A stretch of DNA of 28,102 bases from Flavobacterium psychrophilum (GTDB lineage: Bacteria; Bacteroidota; Bacteroidia; Flavobacteriales; Flavobacteriaceae): positions 13,138 through 41,239 of the forward strand of contig DYPB01000005.1 in NCBI GenBank assembly GCA_020720185.1, given 5' to 3'. How positions within the stretch are numbered: the stretch's first letter is position 1; every line of letters starts with the position of its first letter. Made by a program: the position numbers and the translations under genes. Below, in pieces: positions 1 to 7,892 of this stretch. Below the pieces are notes generated by a model that was given only the letters and a program-made list of their open reading frames with translations, ran no database searches and was not told the origin of the DNA.

Positions 1-218
1 AAAAAAAAGGAGTTCATCTAACCGCAAATATTTATAAAATTTGGGTTTCAAATAAAGACAATCAGAGAGGAAAAAGTGGTGATTTTAGAGTAATTACTTA
101 TCTGATTGAAGAAACAGAAAATTCCATAGAAATAAATTTATTAACCATTTACGATAAATCCGAAGAAGAAATCATCTCAAAATCAGCACTTCTAAAAATT
201 GTGAAACAATATTTTTAA
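1..218 (+). CDS. RelE/ParE-family toxin, C-terminal part (5' end outside window)
   Basis: The reading frame is open from base 3 to the TAA at 216-218 and gives about 71 residues with no start inside the window. The peptide carries the pattern NIYKIWV, then RGKSGDFRVITYLI, then INLLTIYDKSEEE, ending KIVKQYF. This arrangement (basic loop with GKSG-x-R-V-I-T-Y, then a strand with LTIYDKSE) is typical of the C-terminal half of RelE/ParE-superfamily mRNA-cleaving or gyrase-targeting toxins of type II toxin-antitoxin pairs in Bacteroidota. The family call is from sequence pattern only. The cognate antitoxin is not downstream, where dgt lies, so if present it should be upstream of the window. It is too incomplete to say whether the toxin is intact or to separate RelE, HigB and ParE. 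Confidence 0.7.
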   Translation, partial: KKGVHLTANIYKIWVSNKDNQRGKSGDFRVITYLIEETENSIEINLLTIYDKSEEEIISKSALLKIVKQYF

Positions 219-266
219 AATTAAATTCTTTAAATATAAAATTAATACTCTTCAAACTAAAAATCA

Positions 267-1610
267 ATGAACTGGGAAAAATTATTATCTTTAAAACGAT
301 TTGGCGACACCACAAAACGACTTCGAAAAGAAGAAGACAACTCTCGTTTAGGGTTCGAGGTTGATTATGATAGAGTTATATTCTCATCAGCTTTTAGAAG
401 TTTGCAAGACAAAACCCAAGTTATTCCTCTATCAAAAACCGATTTTGTACATACTCGACTCACACACAGTTTAGAAGTTTCTGTTGTCGGACGATCATTA
501 GGACGATTAGTGGGCAAAAAAATACTCGAAAAATACCCCTACCTTTCTGAAATTCACGCTTTTGAAGCTAATGATTTTGGAGCAATTGTTGCCGCAGCAG
601 CATTGGCCCACGATATAGGAAATCCGCCATTTGGACATTCAGGAGAAAAAGCTATTGGCGAATATTTTTCAATAGGAAACGGACAAAAATTTAAAGACCA
701 TTTAACTCCAAAAGAATGGCAAGACCTTATCGATTTTGAGGGTAACGCCAACGGATTTAAGGTTTTAACCGCAAATAGACCTGGAGTTTTAGGCGGAATT
801 AGGCTTTCTTATGCTGTTCTAGGTGCTTTTATGAAATATCCAAAAGAAAGTTTGCCAAAAAAACCAACAAAAAACATCTGTGATAAAAAATATGGTTTTT
901 TTCAAACAGATAAAGAATTTTTTCAAGAAGTTGCCATCGAATTAGGTTTAATAGCCAACAAAACCGACGGAAATATTGGCTACGAAAGACATCCTCTAGC
1001 CTATTTAGTTGAAGCTGCCGATGATATTTGTTATACAATTATTGATTTTGAAGACGGTATAAACCTTGGTTTGGTGTCAGAAGATTTTGCATTAGAATAT
1101 TTAATAAAATTAGTAAAAAATAACATCGACACCAGTAAATATAACGAATTAGACACCAAAGAAGATCGCATTAGTTATCTACGAGCCCTTGCTATTGGTA
1201 ATTTAATTAACGATGCCGTAAATGTTTTTATCGAAAATGAAGAGGCAATTTTACAAGGCAAATTTCCATATTCGCTAATGGATAAAAGTAAATACAAGCC
1301 ACAAATGGATGATATTATAGATTTAAGTGTAAAAAAGATTTATCAAAGCCGAGAAGTTATCGAAAAGGAAATAGTTGGTTATCAAATAATTAATAATTTA
1401 TTAGATAAATTTATAACTGCTTATAACAACAAACACGAAGGTTGTGCAACAAATTTTGACAATTTATTACTTAAAATTTTACCCGAAAAACACAATCCAG
1501 AAAAATCTGGAGAACAAGAAAGTTTATACAAAAGATTACTGCATATTTGTCATTTTATTTCAATGCTAACAGATGGTAATGCTTTGTTATACAGTAAGAT
1601 AATTAATTAA
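267..1610 (+). CDS. dgt: Deoxyguanosinetriphosphate triphosphohydrolase (dGTPase)
   Basis: This 447-residue HD-superfamily enzyme hydrolyses dGTP, and often other dNTPs, to the nucleoside and tripolyphosphate in the cytoplasm, so it limits dNTP pools. The metal-binding HD signature is visible: His67 in HTRLTHS, His115-Asp116 in AHDIGNPPFGHSGE, and a late Asp in HPLAYLVEAADDICY near residue 251. The N-terminal stretch DYDRVIFSSAFRSLQDKTQV is characteristic of the Dgt family rather than of general HD hydrolases, and the length fits. The start is an ATG with no clear Shine-Dalgarno, as is normal in this phylum. The stop is followed one base later by the dapF start, so the two are probably co-transcribed, although the functions are unrelated. 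No -7 TAnnTTTG motif was seen just upstream. Confidence 0.93.
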   Translation: MNWEKLLSLKRFGDTTKRLRKEEDNSRLGFEVDYDRVIFSSAFRSLQDKTQVIPLSKTDFVHTRLTHSLEVSVVGRSLGRLVGKKILEKYPYLSEIHAFEANDFGAIVAAAALAHDIGNPPFGHSGEKAIGEYFSIGNGQKFKDHLTPKEWQDLIDFEGNANGFKVLTANRPGVLGGIRLSYAVLGAFMKYPKESLPKKPTKNICDKKYGFFQTDKEFFQEVAIELGLIANKTDGNIGYERHPLAYLVEAADDICYTIIDFEDGINLGLVSEDFALEYLIKLVKNNIDTSKYNELDTKEDRISYLRALAIGNLINDAVNVFIENEEAILQGKFPYSLMDKSKYKPQMDDIIDLSVKKIYQSREVIEKEIVGYQIINNLLDKFITAYNNKHEGCATNFDNLLLKILPEKHNPEKSGEQESLYKRLLHICHFISMLTDGNALLYSKIIN

Positions 1611-1611
1611 A

Positions 1612-2400
1612 ATGAACATACAATTTTATAAATATCAAGGAACAGGAAACGATTTTGTGATGATTGATAATCGCAATAATTTTTTCCCGAAAGACAATCA
1701 TAAACTGATTAACCATCTGTGCGACAGACGATTTGGCATTGGTGGAGATGGACTAATTCTATTAGAAAACGATGATAATCAAGATTTTAAAATGCTCTAT
1801 TTCAATTCCGACGGCAACCAAAGTACTATGTGTGGCAACGGTGGTCGCTGTTTGGTCGCCTTTGCAAAACAACTAAAAATTATCGAAAATCAGACTACTT
1901 TCCTTGCAATCGATGGTTTGCATTATGCCACAATTGATAAAAACAATATAGTTTCCTTGCAAATGAAAGATGTAAATCATCTAAAAATAAAAGATAATTA
2001 TGTTTTTCTAGATACAGGCTCTCCGCATCATATTGAAATGGTAGAAAATTTAAAAGATTTTAATGTAAAAGAAAACGGAGCAAAAATTCGTTATTCAAAT
2101 TTATATGGAACGGCTGGTAGTAATGTTAATTTTATTTCTCAAGTTTCTGAAAATGAGTTTAGTATCCGTACTTACGAAAGAGGAGTTGAAGACGAAACCT
2201 TATCATGTGGTACTGGAGCAACTGCCACCGCAATTGGTATGAATGCCATTGGTAAAACAACATCAAATCAAATAACTATTAATATTGAGGGCGGAAAACT
2301 CGAAATTTCATTTACTAAAAACGACGCTACATATAGCAATGTCTTTTTAAAAGGAGCAGCCAAAATGGTTTTTGAAGGAAATATTAATTACCCAACATAA
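1612..2400 (+). CDS. dapF: Diaminopimelate epimerase
   Basis: DapF interconverts LL- and meso-diaminopimelate, the penultimate step to lysine and the source of meso-DAP for peptidoglycan. The two catalytic cysteines of this cofactor-independent racemase are present in their expected settings: Cys74 in MCGNGGRC and Cys199 in LSCGTGATAT. The opening FYKYQGTGNDFVMIDN is the family's N-terminal signature. At 262 residues it has normal length. It starts one base after the dgt stop, so translation may be coupled. It ends in a convergent intergenic region with a possible bidirectional terminator. Confidence 0.96.
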   Translation: MNIQFYKYQGTGNDFVMIDNRNNFFPKDNHKLINHLCDRRFGIGGDGLILLENDDNQDFKMLYFNSDGNQSTMCGNGGRCLVAFAKQLKIIENQTTFLAIDGLHYATIDKNNIVSLQMKDVNHLKIKDNYVFLDTGSPHHIEMVENLKDFNVKENGAKIRYSNLYGTAGSNVNFISQVSENEFSIRTYERGVEDETLSCGTGATATAIGMNAIGKTTSNQITINIEGGKLEISFTKNDATYSNVFLKGAAKMVFEGNINYPT

Positions 2401-2446
2401 CCCTATAAAAGTATATATTAACCCGACGAAAGAAAATAGATAAAAG

Positions 2447-2470
2447 AAAATAGACTATATGTCTTATTTT
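2447..2470. terminator. Possible bidirectional terminator between dapF and the flippase-like gene
   Basis: AAAATAGAC (2447-2455) pairs with GTC-T-TATTTT (2461-2470), giving a 9-bp stem with one bulged T and a 5-base loop. It has A-rich sequence before it and T-rich sequence after it. It lies between two convergent genes. The stem is AT-rich and weak, so the call is tentative. A short direct repeat of AGAAAATAGA also precedes and overlaps the left arm. Confidence 0.35.
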
Positions 2471-2551
2471 CAAAAGTTTATATTTTTTTAATTTACTGAT
2501 ATATTACCGTCATTTTAATAATCAATAAAAATAAGATAAAGAACAGTTGAA

Positions 2552-3475
2552 TTAGTTCCATTTTGGTTTAAATTTAATTACAAAATAACTGCCAATAATT
2601 ACTGGAATTACAATATTTAAAAACCACATTACGGTTGATATAAAAACAACAATCCACTCATTTACAAATAGTAAACTAAAAAAATAAACAGCAACTCCGC
2701 CTTTTACAGCAAAATCAAAAAATTGAAAAGTTGGTAAAGACGACGCTAAAAAATAGACGGATACAATGGTTGCCATTAAAATAAAATAGGGTTGATGAAC
2801 ACCAAAAGCTAAAAATAAAAAATAATACTGGTGTGAAAAAGTTAGGTATCGTAATATGGCAAAAACAATATTTTTTTGATGAATTTTAGTAGGAATTTCT
2901 TTTATTTTTTTAACAATAGATTTTAATGAATTGCCTTTAATGGTAATATTTTTAAAAAATACTGAAAACACAAACAACAAAACAGAAAGCATAATGAGAT
3001 AAAAAACCCATTTTTTAAAACCTAAAATCCATAATCCAATAAGGCCGAAAAATATTGACAAAATCATTTGAATACCATTACAGATAAGATTTAGGAAAAC
3101 AATTTTTTTAGTCTCTTTTTTTTCAAAATATAATGCTTTTCCAGCATATTCGCCAATGCCGTTTGGTGTAAAAATTCCTGCAGTAAGACCTGCTAACACT
3201 TGCTTTGTTGCGTTTTTTAATGATATTTTTTGAAAGCTGGAAACTAAATTTTGCCACTTTAAAATTTCTAAAAAACGATTTAGAAAACTTAAAAATAAAA
3301 TAAAAATAACACCAGAAATAGACTTTTGCTTTTCAAAATTAATTAAAAAATTAGTCCAATTTAACTTGTCATTATCAGCCAGTTGCTTATAAATGAAATA
3401 AAACGCACCTAATACAATCAAAATTTTGACGATAAGCACCAATAATTGTTTATTTTTGTAGAAAATTGATTTCAT
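2552..3475 (-). CDS. LPG synthase TM-region / flippase-like integral membrane protein
   Basis: This protein of about 307 residues is strongly hydrophobic, with roughly seven to eight membrane segments. Family signals are visible: FLNRFLEILKWQNLVSSF, followed by a segment with AGLTAGIFTPNGIGEYAGKALY, the (T/S)P-x-G-x-GE pattern typical of the lysylphosphatidylglycerol synthase N-terminal membrane domain (UPF0104, AglD-like). Stand-alone members have been linked to lipid or polyisoprenoid-linked sugar transport, but the substrate here cannot be read from sequence. No C-terminal aminoacyl-transferase domain is present, so it should not synthesise lysyl-PG. The frame extends to a TTG at 3484, but the ATG at 3475 (MKSIFYKNK) is the better start. 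It is transcribed divergently from ruvC. Confidence 0.75.
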   Translation of the reverse strand: MKSIFYKNKQLLVLIVKILIVLGAFYFIYKQLADNDKLNWTNFLINFEKQKSISGVIFILFLSFLNRFLEILKWQNLVSSFQKISLKNATKQVLAGLTAGIFTPNGIGEYAGKALYFEKKETKKIVFLNLICNGIQMILSIFFGLIGLWILGFKKWVFYLIMLSVLLFVFSVFFKNITIKGNSLKSIVKKIKEIPTKIHQKNIVFAILRYLTFSHQYYFLFLAFGVHQPYFILMATIVSVYFLASSLPTFQFFDFAVKGGVAVYFFSLLFVNEWIVVFISTVMWFLNIVIPVIIGSYFVIKFKPKWN

Positions 3476-3520
3476 AGACCACAAATAAACAAATAAACTT
3501 TTAACTTTTAAGCATAAATT

Positions 3521-4081
3521 TTGAACGAAAGAATTATTTTAGGAATTGATCCAGGAACAACCATTATGGGTTTTGGACTCATAAAAGTAGTTGGTAAAAA
3601 TATGTTTTTTTTGCAACTTAACGAATTGCAATTATCAAAATATGACAATCATTATCAGAAATTAAAAATAATTTTCGAACGAACTATTGAGTTGATAGAC
3701 ACCCATAATCCAGATGAAATTGCAATTGAAGCACCTTTTTTTGGTAAAAATGTTCAATCTATGTTAAAATTAGGTAGGGCTCAAGGTGTTGCAATGGCAG
3801 CTGGATTATCAAGAGATATTCCAATAACTGAATATGAACCGAAGAAAATTAAGATGGCAATTACGGGCAATGGAAATGCTAGTAAAGAACAGGTTGCCAA
3901 GATGTTACAACAATTATTAGGGCTAAAAGAATTACCTAAAAATTTAGACTCTACTGACGGATTAGCAGCAGCAGTTTGTCATTTTTTTAATTCAGGAAAA
4001 ACGATTGGCGAAAAAAATTATAGTGGTTGGGATGCTTTTGTAAAAGATAATGAAAAGAGAATTAGATTGTTAGATTGTTAG
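3521..4081 (+). CDS. ruvC: Holliday junction endodeoxyribonuclease RuvC
   Basis: RuvC is the dimeric resolvase that cuts Holliday junctions made by recombination, working with RuvAB. At 186 residues it has normal length. The acidic active site is intact: Asp10 in GIDPGTT, Glu70 in IAIEAPFFGKN, and Asp143/Asp146 in LDSTDGLAAAVCH. The start must be the TTG at 3521 (or a rarer ATT at 3518), because an in-frame TAA sits at 3515-3517 and the catalytic strand begins only a few residues in. Its TAG ends two bases before the bioA ATG, so both are probably one transcript. Confidence 0.95.
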   Translation: MNERIILGIDPGTTIMGFGLIKVVGKNMFFLQLNELQLSKYDNHYQKLKIIFERTIELIDTHNPDEIAIEAPFFGKNVQSMLKLGRAQGVAMAAGLSRDIPITEYEPKKIKMAITGNGNASKEQVAKMLQQLLGLKELPKNLDSTDGLAAAVCHFFNSGKTIGEKNYSGWDAFVKDNEKRIRLLDC

Positions 4082-4083
4082 AA

Positions 4084-5352
4084 ATGAATTTGACCGAGAG
4101 AGATAAAAAGTACCTTTGGCATCCATATACACAACATAAAACTAGCAAACCTGCTATTGCTATTGTGAGAGGAGCAGGTGCAATATTATGGGATGATAAT
4201 GAAAAAGAATATATTGACGCTATTGCCTCGTGGTGGGTAAATCCGTACGGACATTCTAATCTATTCATTGCCAATGCTATATACAAACAATTAACCACAT
4301 TAGAGCATGTTTTATTTGGTGGCTTTACGCATGAACCTGCAGTAGTTTTAGCTGAAAAATTAATTGAAATATTACCTAAAAACCAACAAAAATTATTTTT
4401 TTCAGACAATGGTTCTACGGCTGTTGAAATTGCTATAAAAGTAGCATTTCAATATTTTTTTAATAAAAATGGAAAGCGGAATACCATAATTGCTTTTGAA
4501 AATGCGTTTCATGGAGATACTTTTGCCGCAATGGCCGCTAGTGGAATTTCACTATTTACTGAAGCTTTTACCGAAGGTTTAATAAGTGTTGTTCGAATTC
4601 CTGTACCAATAAAAGGGAGCGAAAAAGACACTTTTAAAGCATTAGAAAAAGCCATAAAAAAACATAACTGTGCCGCATTTATTTTTGAACCATTAGTACA
4701 AGGTGCGGCTGGAATGGTAATGTATGAACCTAAAATTTTAGACGAACTTATTAAACTTTGCAATAAAAATAATGTTCTCACGATTGCCGATGAAGTAATG
4801 ACGGGTTTTGGAAAAACAGGTGAAAATTTTGCTTGCAATTATTTGAAAACCCAACCTGATATGATGTGTTTATCTAAAGCATTAACAGCAGGAACATTGC
4901 CAATGGCAATAACCACTTTTACACAACATATTTTTGATGTTTTTTATGACGATGATATCAATAAAGCATTATTTCATGGTCATTCATTTACCGCAAACCC
5001 TATCGGTTGTGCAGCTGCATTAGCAGGTTTGGAATTATTACAAAGTGCTGAAATACAGGATAATATAAAAATTATCAATCAATTTCATTTAGATTTTGAA
5101 AAACATATAAAAAACCATAAAAAGGTAAAGACAACAAGGGTTTTAGGAGTTATTTTTGCATTAGAAATAGAATCAGAAAACACTGAATATTATGGCAATT
5201 TACGGAATAAATTGTATGATTTTTTTATTGAAAATGGGGTTATATTAAGACCCGTTGGCAATATTATTTACATCTTACCACCTTATATAATCACCCAAAA
5301 ACAGCTACAAAAAATCTATTCCATTATAGAAAAATCTTTAGAAATTATTTAA
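4084..5352 (+). CDS. bioA: Adenosylmethionine-8-amino-7-oxononanoate aminotransferase
   Basis: This PLP-dependent class III aminotransferase converts 8-amino-7-oxononanoate to 7,8-diaminopelargonate in biotin synthesis, normally with S-adenosylmethionine as amino donor. Family signs are YLWHPYTQ at the N terminus, SWWVNPYGHSN, the cofactor-loop motif DNGSTAVEIA, IADEVMTGFGKTG with the pyridine-binding Asp (about 236), and the Schiff-base Lys (about 265) in CLSKALTAG. The WHPYTQ and SWW signatures separate BioA from ornithine or GABA aminotransferases. The start is ATG 4084, two bases after ruvC; an in-frame TTG at 4075 overlaps ruvC and is less likely. A ketosynthase follows after 11 bases. 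No other bio gene is in the window. Confidence 0.94.
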   Translation: MNLTERDKKYLWHPYTQHKTSKPAIAIVRGAGAILWDDNEKEYIDAIASWWVNPYGHSNLFIANAIYKQLTTLEHVLFGGFTHEPAVVLAEKLIEILPKNQQKLFFSDNGSTAVEIAIKVAFQYFFNKNGKRNTIIAFENAFHGDTFAAMAASGISLFTEAFTEGLISVVRIPVPIKGSEKDTFKALEKAIKKHNCAAFIFEPLVQGAAGMVMYEPKILDELIKLCNKNNVLTIADEVMTGFGKTGENFACNYLKTQPDMMCLSKALTAGTLPMAITTFTQHIFDVFYDDDINKALFHGHSFTANPIGCAAALAGLELLQSAEIQDNIKIINQFHLDFEKHIKNHKKVKTTRVLGVIFALEIESENTEYYGNLRNKLYDFFIENGVILRPVGNIIYILPPYIITQKQLQKIYSIIEKSLEII

Positions 5353-5363
5353 AATTATTTGAA

Positions 5364-6524
5364 ATGTTATTATCAAATTCCATCTCCATAACGGCCATTT
5401 CGTCCATTTCTGCACTTGGAAATGATTCTAAAATTATCTGGGAAAACTATCAAAATAAGAAACATTTTTTTACTAAAAAAATGTTTGGGAACGATGAAGT
5501 ATTTGTTGCAGAATTAGATCTAAATTCAAAAAAAATTATTGAGAATTTAAAAAAAACAGATCATAAATACAAAAATCTTGACGATTCTGTACTTTTTGCT
5601 ATTGCGGTATCTCGAGAAGCCATAAAAAAATCAGGTTGGAAAAGCGATGCTGTTTTCGGAATTAACATTGGTTCTTCTCGTGGAGCAACTGCGTTGTTTG
5701 AAAACCATTATAAGAAATTTTTATCATCAAAAAAAGTAACAGTTTCGGCTTCTCCAACGACAACTTTAGGAAATATTTCTTCTTGGGTCGCCCATGATTT
5801 ACAATCTGAAGGTCCAGAAATATCACATTCTATTACTTGTTCTACCTCATTACACGCTCTTTTAAATGGAATTGCGTGGCTAAAAAGCGGTATGACAAAC
5901 AAGTTTTTAGTTGGTGGTAGTGAGGCTCCTTTAACCGATTTTACCATTGCACAAATGCAAGCAATGAAGATTTATGCAAAGGAAAAACAAGAGTATCCTT
6001 GTAGAGCTTTGGATTTTGACAAAAAACAAAATACAATGATACTTGGTGAAGGTGCGGTTGTTTGTTGTCTTGAAATTGGAAAAACAGATAAAACCCTTGC
6101 TATTATTGAAGGTATTGGATATGCTACCGAAATTTTAGAACACAATACTTCAATTTCTACGAATGCAATTTGCTTTCAAAAATCAATGAAAATGGCATTG
6201 CAAAATATTGATTTACAATTAGTTGATGTAATTGTAATGCACGCACCAGGAACAATTCAGGGAGATCTATCAGAAATGAAGGCTATTCAAGAAGTTTTCA
6301 AGAAAAAAATCCCGTTAGTAACAACAAATAAATGGAAATTAGGACATACTTTTGGAGCATCGGGAATGTTGAGTATTGAAATGGCAATCAATATGTTACA
6401 GGAGCAATATTTTGTTGGCGTTCCATATACTATTTACAAATCAGAACCAAAATCAATACGAAAGGTATTAGTGAATTCTGTTGGTTTTGGAGGTAATGCT
6501 GTTAGTATTTTGTTAAGTATTTAG
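5364..6524 (+). CDS. Beta-ketoacyl-ACP synthase (KAS I/II type) in the biotin context
   Basis: This 386-residue thiolase-fold condensing enzyme joins malonyl-ACP with an acyl primer. The Cys-His-His triad is readable: Cys159 in SITCSTSLHALLNG, His293 in MHAPGTIQGDLSEMKA, and His328 with Lys323 in TNKWKLGHTFGASG. A glycine-rich end (NSVGFGGNAV) matches KAS I/II enzymes. It diverges from housekeeping FabF: the nucleophile block and the GTGT-like loop (here APGTIQG) are altered, and it is somewhat short for the class. It lies 11 bases after bioA on the same strand, so a role in making the pimeloyl chain for biotin is a reasonable inference, but a secondary fatty-acid role cannot be excluded. The stop is convergent with the lipoprotein gene. 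Confidence 0.85.
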   Translation: MLLSNSISITAISSISALGNDSKIIWENYQNKKHFFTKKMFGNDEVFVAELDLNSKKIIENLKKTDHKYKNLDDSVLFAIAVSREAIKKSGWKSDAVFGINIGSSRGATALFENHYKKFLSSKKVTVSASPTTTLGNISSWVAHDLQSEGPEISHSITCSTSLHALLNGIAWLKSGMTNKFLVGGSEAPLTDFTIAQMQAMKIYAKEKQEYPCRALDFDKKQNTMILGEGAVVCCLEIGKTDKTLAIIEGIGYATEILEHNTSISTNAICFQKSMKMALQNIDLQLVDVIVMHAPGTIQGDLSEMKAIQEVFKKKIPLVTTNKWKLGHTFGASGMLSIEMAINMLQEQYFVGVPYTIYKSEPKSIRKVLVNSVGFGGNAVSILLSI

Positions 6525-6581
6525 TTTGTATTACAAATTTTAATACTGGTTATTCCTCTATGTAAAGACTATTTTTTTTGT

Positions 6582-7079
6582 TTAATGTTTAATAGTATCA
6601 TTGGATTGTGTTTTAATTTTTATAGGAATTAAGAATTGTATTTTTACTGGTATTCCTTGTTTCATTGCTGGTCCAATTAACGGAAAGCCATCTAATTTGT
6701 TTTTTAATAAAGTATCTATTTTTTCTTTATTCTCAACGGATAAATTATTAATAACAGCTTCAAATTTTAGAGGCTCATTAGGAAAAACACTTACCCTTAC
6801 CATCATTTCTTTACAGTTAGGATATAATTTTGACAAACTGTCTAAATCCATTTTGTAGTTGATGGTTCTTGTAAAAAAATCAAAAAAACACTTTTCTTGT
6901 GCATCTTTTTCAACAATATTTTCACAACTCCCAATGGTTGGCAATTTATCAACAGTATTCCAATTTATTTCTTTCAATCGTTCTTCATATAATTGTTTCT
7001 CATTTTGTGTTTTTTCTTTTTCAAAAAATTGACACGAAACAATTAAAAAAAATGATACTATAGCGACTGTTTTTTTCAA
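6582..7079 (-). CDS. Lipoprotein with a TonB-C-terminal-like domain
   Basis: This 165-residue protein opens with a lipoprotein signal: MKKTVAIVSFFLIVSC, with the lipobox cysteine at 16. The mature part contains LPTIGSCENI...EKCFFDFF...and ends PLIGPAMKQGIPVKIQFLIPI. This order (P-x-CE, then KCF, then an 'iPa-k-G-pV-v-F-iPi' strand) resembles the C-terminal domain of Bacteroidota TonB-like proteins, which normally reads CEN...KCF...PA.KQGKPV.V.F..PI. It lacks the usual TonB membrane anchor and Pro-rich linker. The start must be TTG at 7079: a stop lies upstream in frame and no ATG is available before the signal peptide. The function is not known. The domain likeness is by eye and moderately secure. 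Confidence 0.65.
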   Translation of the reverse strand: MKKTVAIVSFFLIVSCQFFEKEKTQNEKQLYEERLKEINWNTVDKLPTIGSCENIVEKDAQEKCFFDFFTRTINYKMDLDSLSKLYPNCKEMMVRVSVFPNEPLKFEAVINNLSVENKEKIDTLLKNKLDGFPLIGPAMKQGIPVKIQFLIPIKIKTQSNDTIKH

Positions 7080-7126
7080 AGAATGATATATATTTGCTTG
7101 TTTTTAATGCACAAAAATACAAAAAC

Positions 7127-7630
7127 ATGGATAATATTTTATTAATTATTGCCTTTATTTGCCTGATTGTTGGAGTTATAGGTAGTTTTTTACCTGTACT
7201 CCCTGGTCCTGTTGCCAGTTGGATAGGTTTATTGTTACTCTATTTTACGGATACTGTACCTATAAATTATTGGGTTTTACTACCTACACTTATACTGACA
7301 CTACTAATAGCTGTACTTGATTACATAATTCCTGCCAAAGGCACAAAACACTTTGGGGGTAGTAAGTACGGGGTTTGGGGAACAAATATTGGCTTCCTTC
7401 TCGGGATGTTTCTCATACCAACACCTTTTGGCTTTGCAATTGGAGCATTTCTCGGAGCGTTCTTTGGCGAATTATATAACAATTCAACCGATAAAAATCA
7501 AGCTTTTAAAGCTGCAACAGGATCGTTAATTGGACTTTTAGTTTCTACCTTTATGAAATTAGTTGTCTGTTTGCTCTACCTTGCAATTTTTATTTATGTA
7601 GTTTGGCAATACCGAAGTGGATTATTTTAA
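7127..7630 (+). CDS. DUF456 family membrane protein
   Basis: This 167-residue integral membrane protein matches DUF456: GVIGSFLPVLPGPVASWIGLL at the N terminus, a middle KGTKHFGGSKYGVWGTNIGF, then PTPFGFAIGAFLGAFFGEL, and a last hydrophobic helix. It has about four to five membrane segments. DUF456 proteins have no established function. The ATG at 7127 (MDNILLII) is chosen over an in-frame TTG at 7094, because the first hydrophobic segment begins right after it and TATATTTG, a -7-like motif (7089-7096), overlaps the earlier codon. It is transcribed divergently from the lipoprotein gene. Confidence 0.82.
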   Translation: MDNILLIIAFICLIVGVIGSFLPVLPGPVASWIGLLLLYFTDTVPINYWVLLPTLILTLLIAVLDYIIPAKGTKHFGGSKYGVWGTNIGFLLGMFLIPTPFGFAIGAFLGAFFGELYNNSTDKNQAFKAATGSLIGLLVSTFMKLVVCLLYLAIFIYVVWQYRSGLF

Positions 7631-7857
7631 TCCTAATTTTTAGCTTTTCTCACTCTGCTCTATACATATTAAATAATTTTATTGTTAAAATCATTTTTAA
7701 AAGCTTAATAACCCCCACAAAAACATCAATAGAACACATCAAATTACCAACAACTAATTTATCTTCTAAACCATTCATTTTTACTGATTACCTTAGAATC
7801 CTTATCCATATTGCACTAACATTTTGTTTTTTTCTACATTTCGTATGAGATATTCCC

Positions 7858-7865
7858 TAAATTTG
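7858..7865 (+). promoter_or_regulatory. -7 promoter element upstream of icmF
   Basis: TAAATTTG matches the Bacteroidota -7 consensus TAnnTTTG and lies 27 bases before the icmF ATG. I see no good TTTG at the -33 spacing. The preceding 7631-7857 holds no credible gene; a hydrophobic open frame there starts inside the DUF456 gene and looks accidental. Confidence 0.5.
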
Positions 7866-7892
7866 CCACACTAAAATTATCAAATTATAATT

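Noticed and set aside
2430..2456. Tandem AGAAAATAGA repeat as a possible array or binding site
   Set aside because: There are only two units in low-complexity A-rich DNA after dapF, not enough for a repeat array.
3482..3484. TTG as start of the flippase-like gene
   Set aside because: An ATG three codons later gives a normal lysine-rich N terminus before the first membrane helix.
4062..4409. 115-codon open frame antisense to bioA
   Set aside because: It lies opposite well-conserved bioA codons and has no start context or family signal.
7603..7848. Hydrophobic open frame of 81 codons after the DUF456 gene
   Set aside because: It starts with TTG inside the DUF456 gene in another frame, has no family features, and its hydrophobicity is expected from T-rich DNA.
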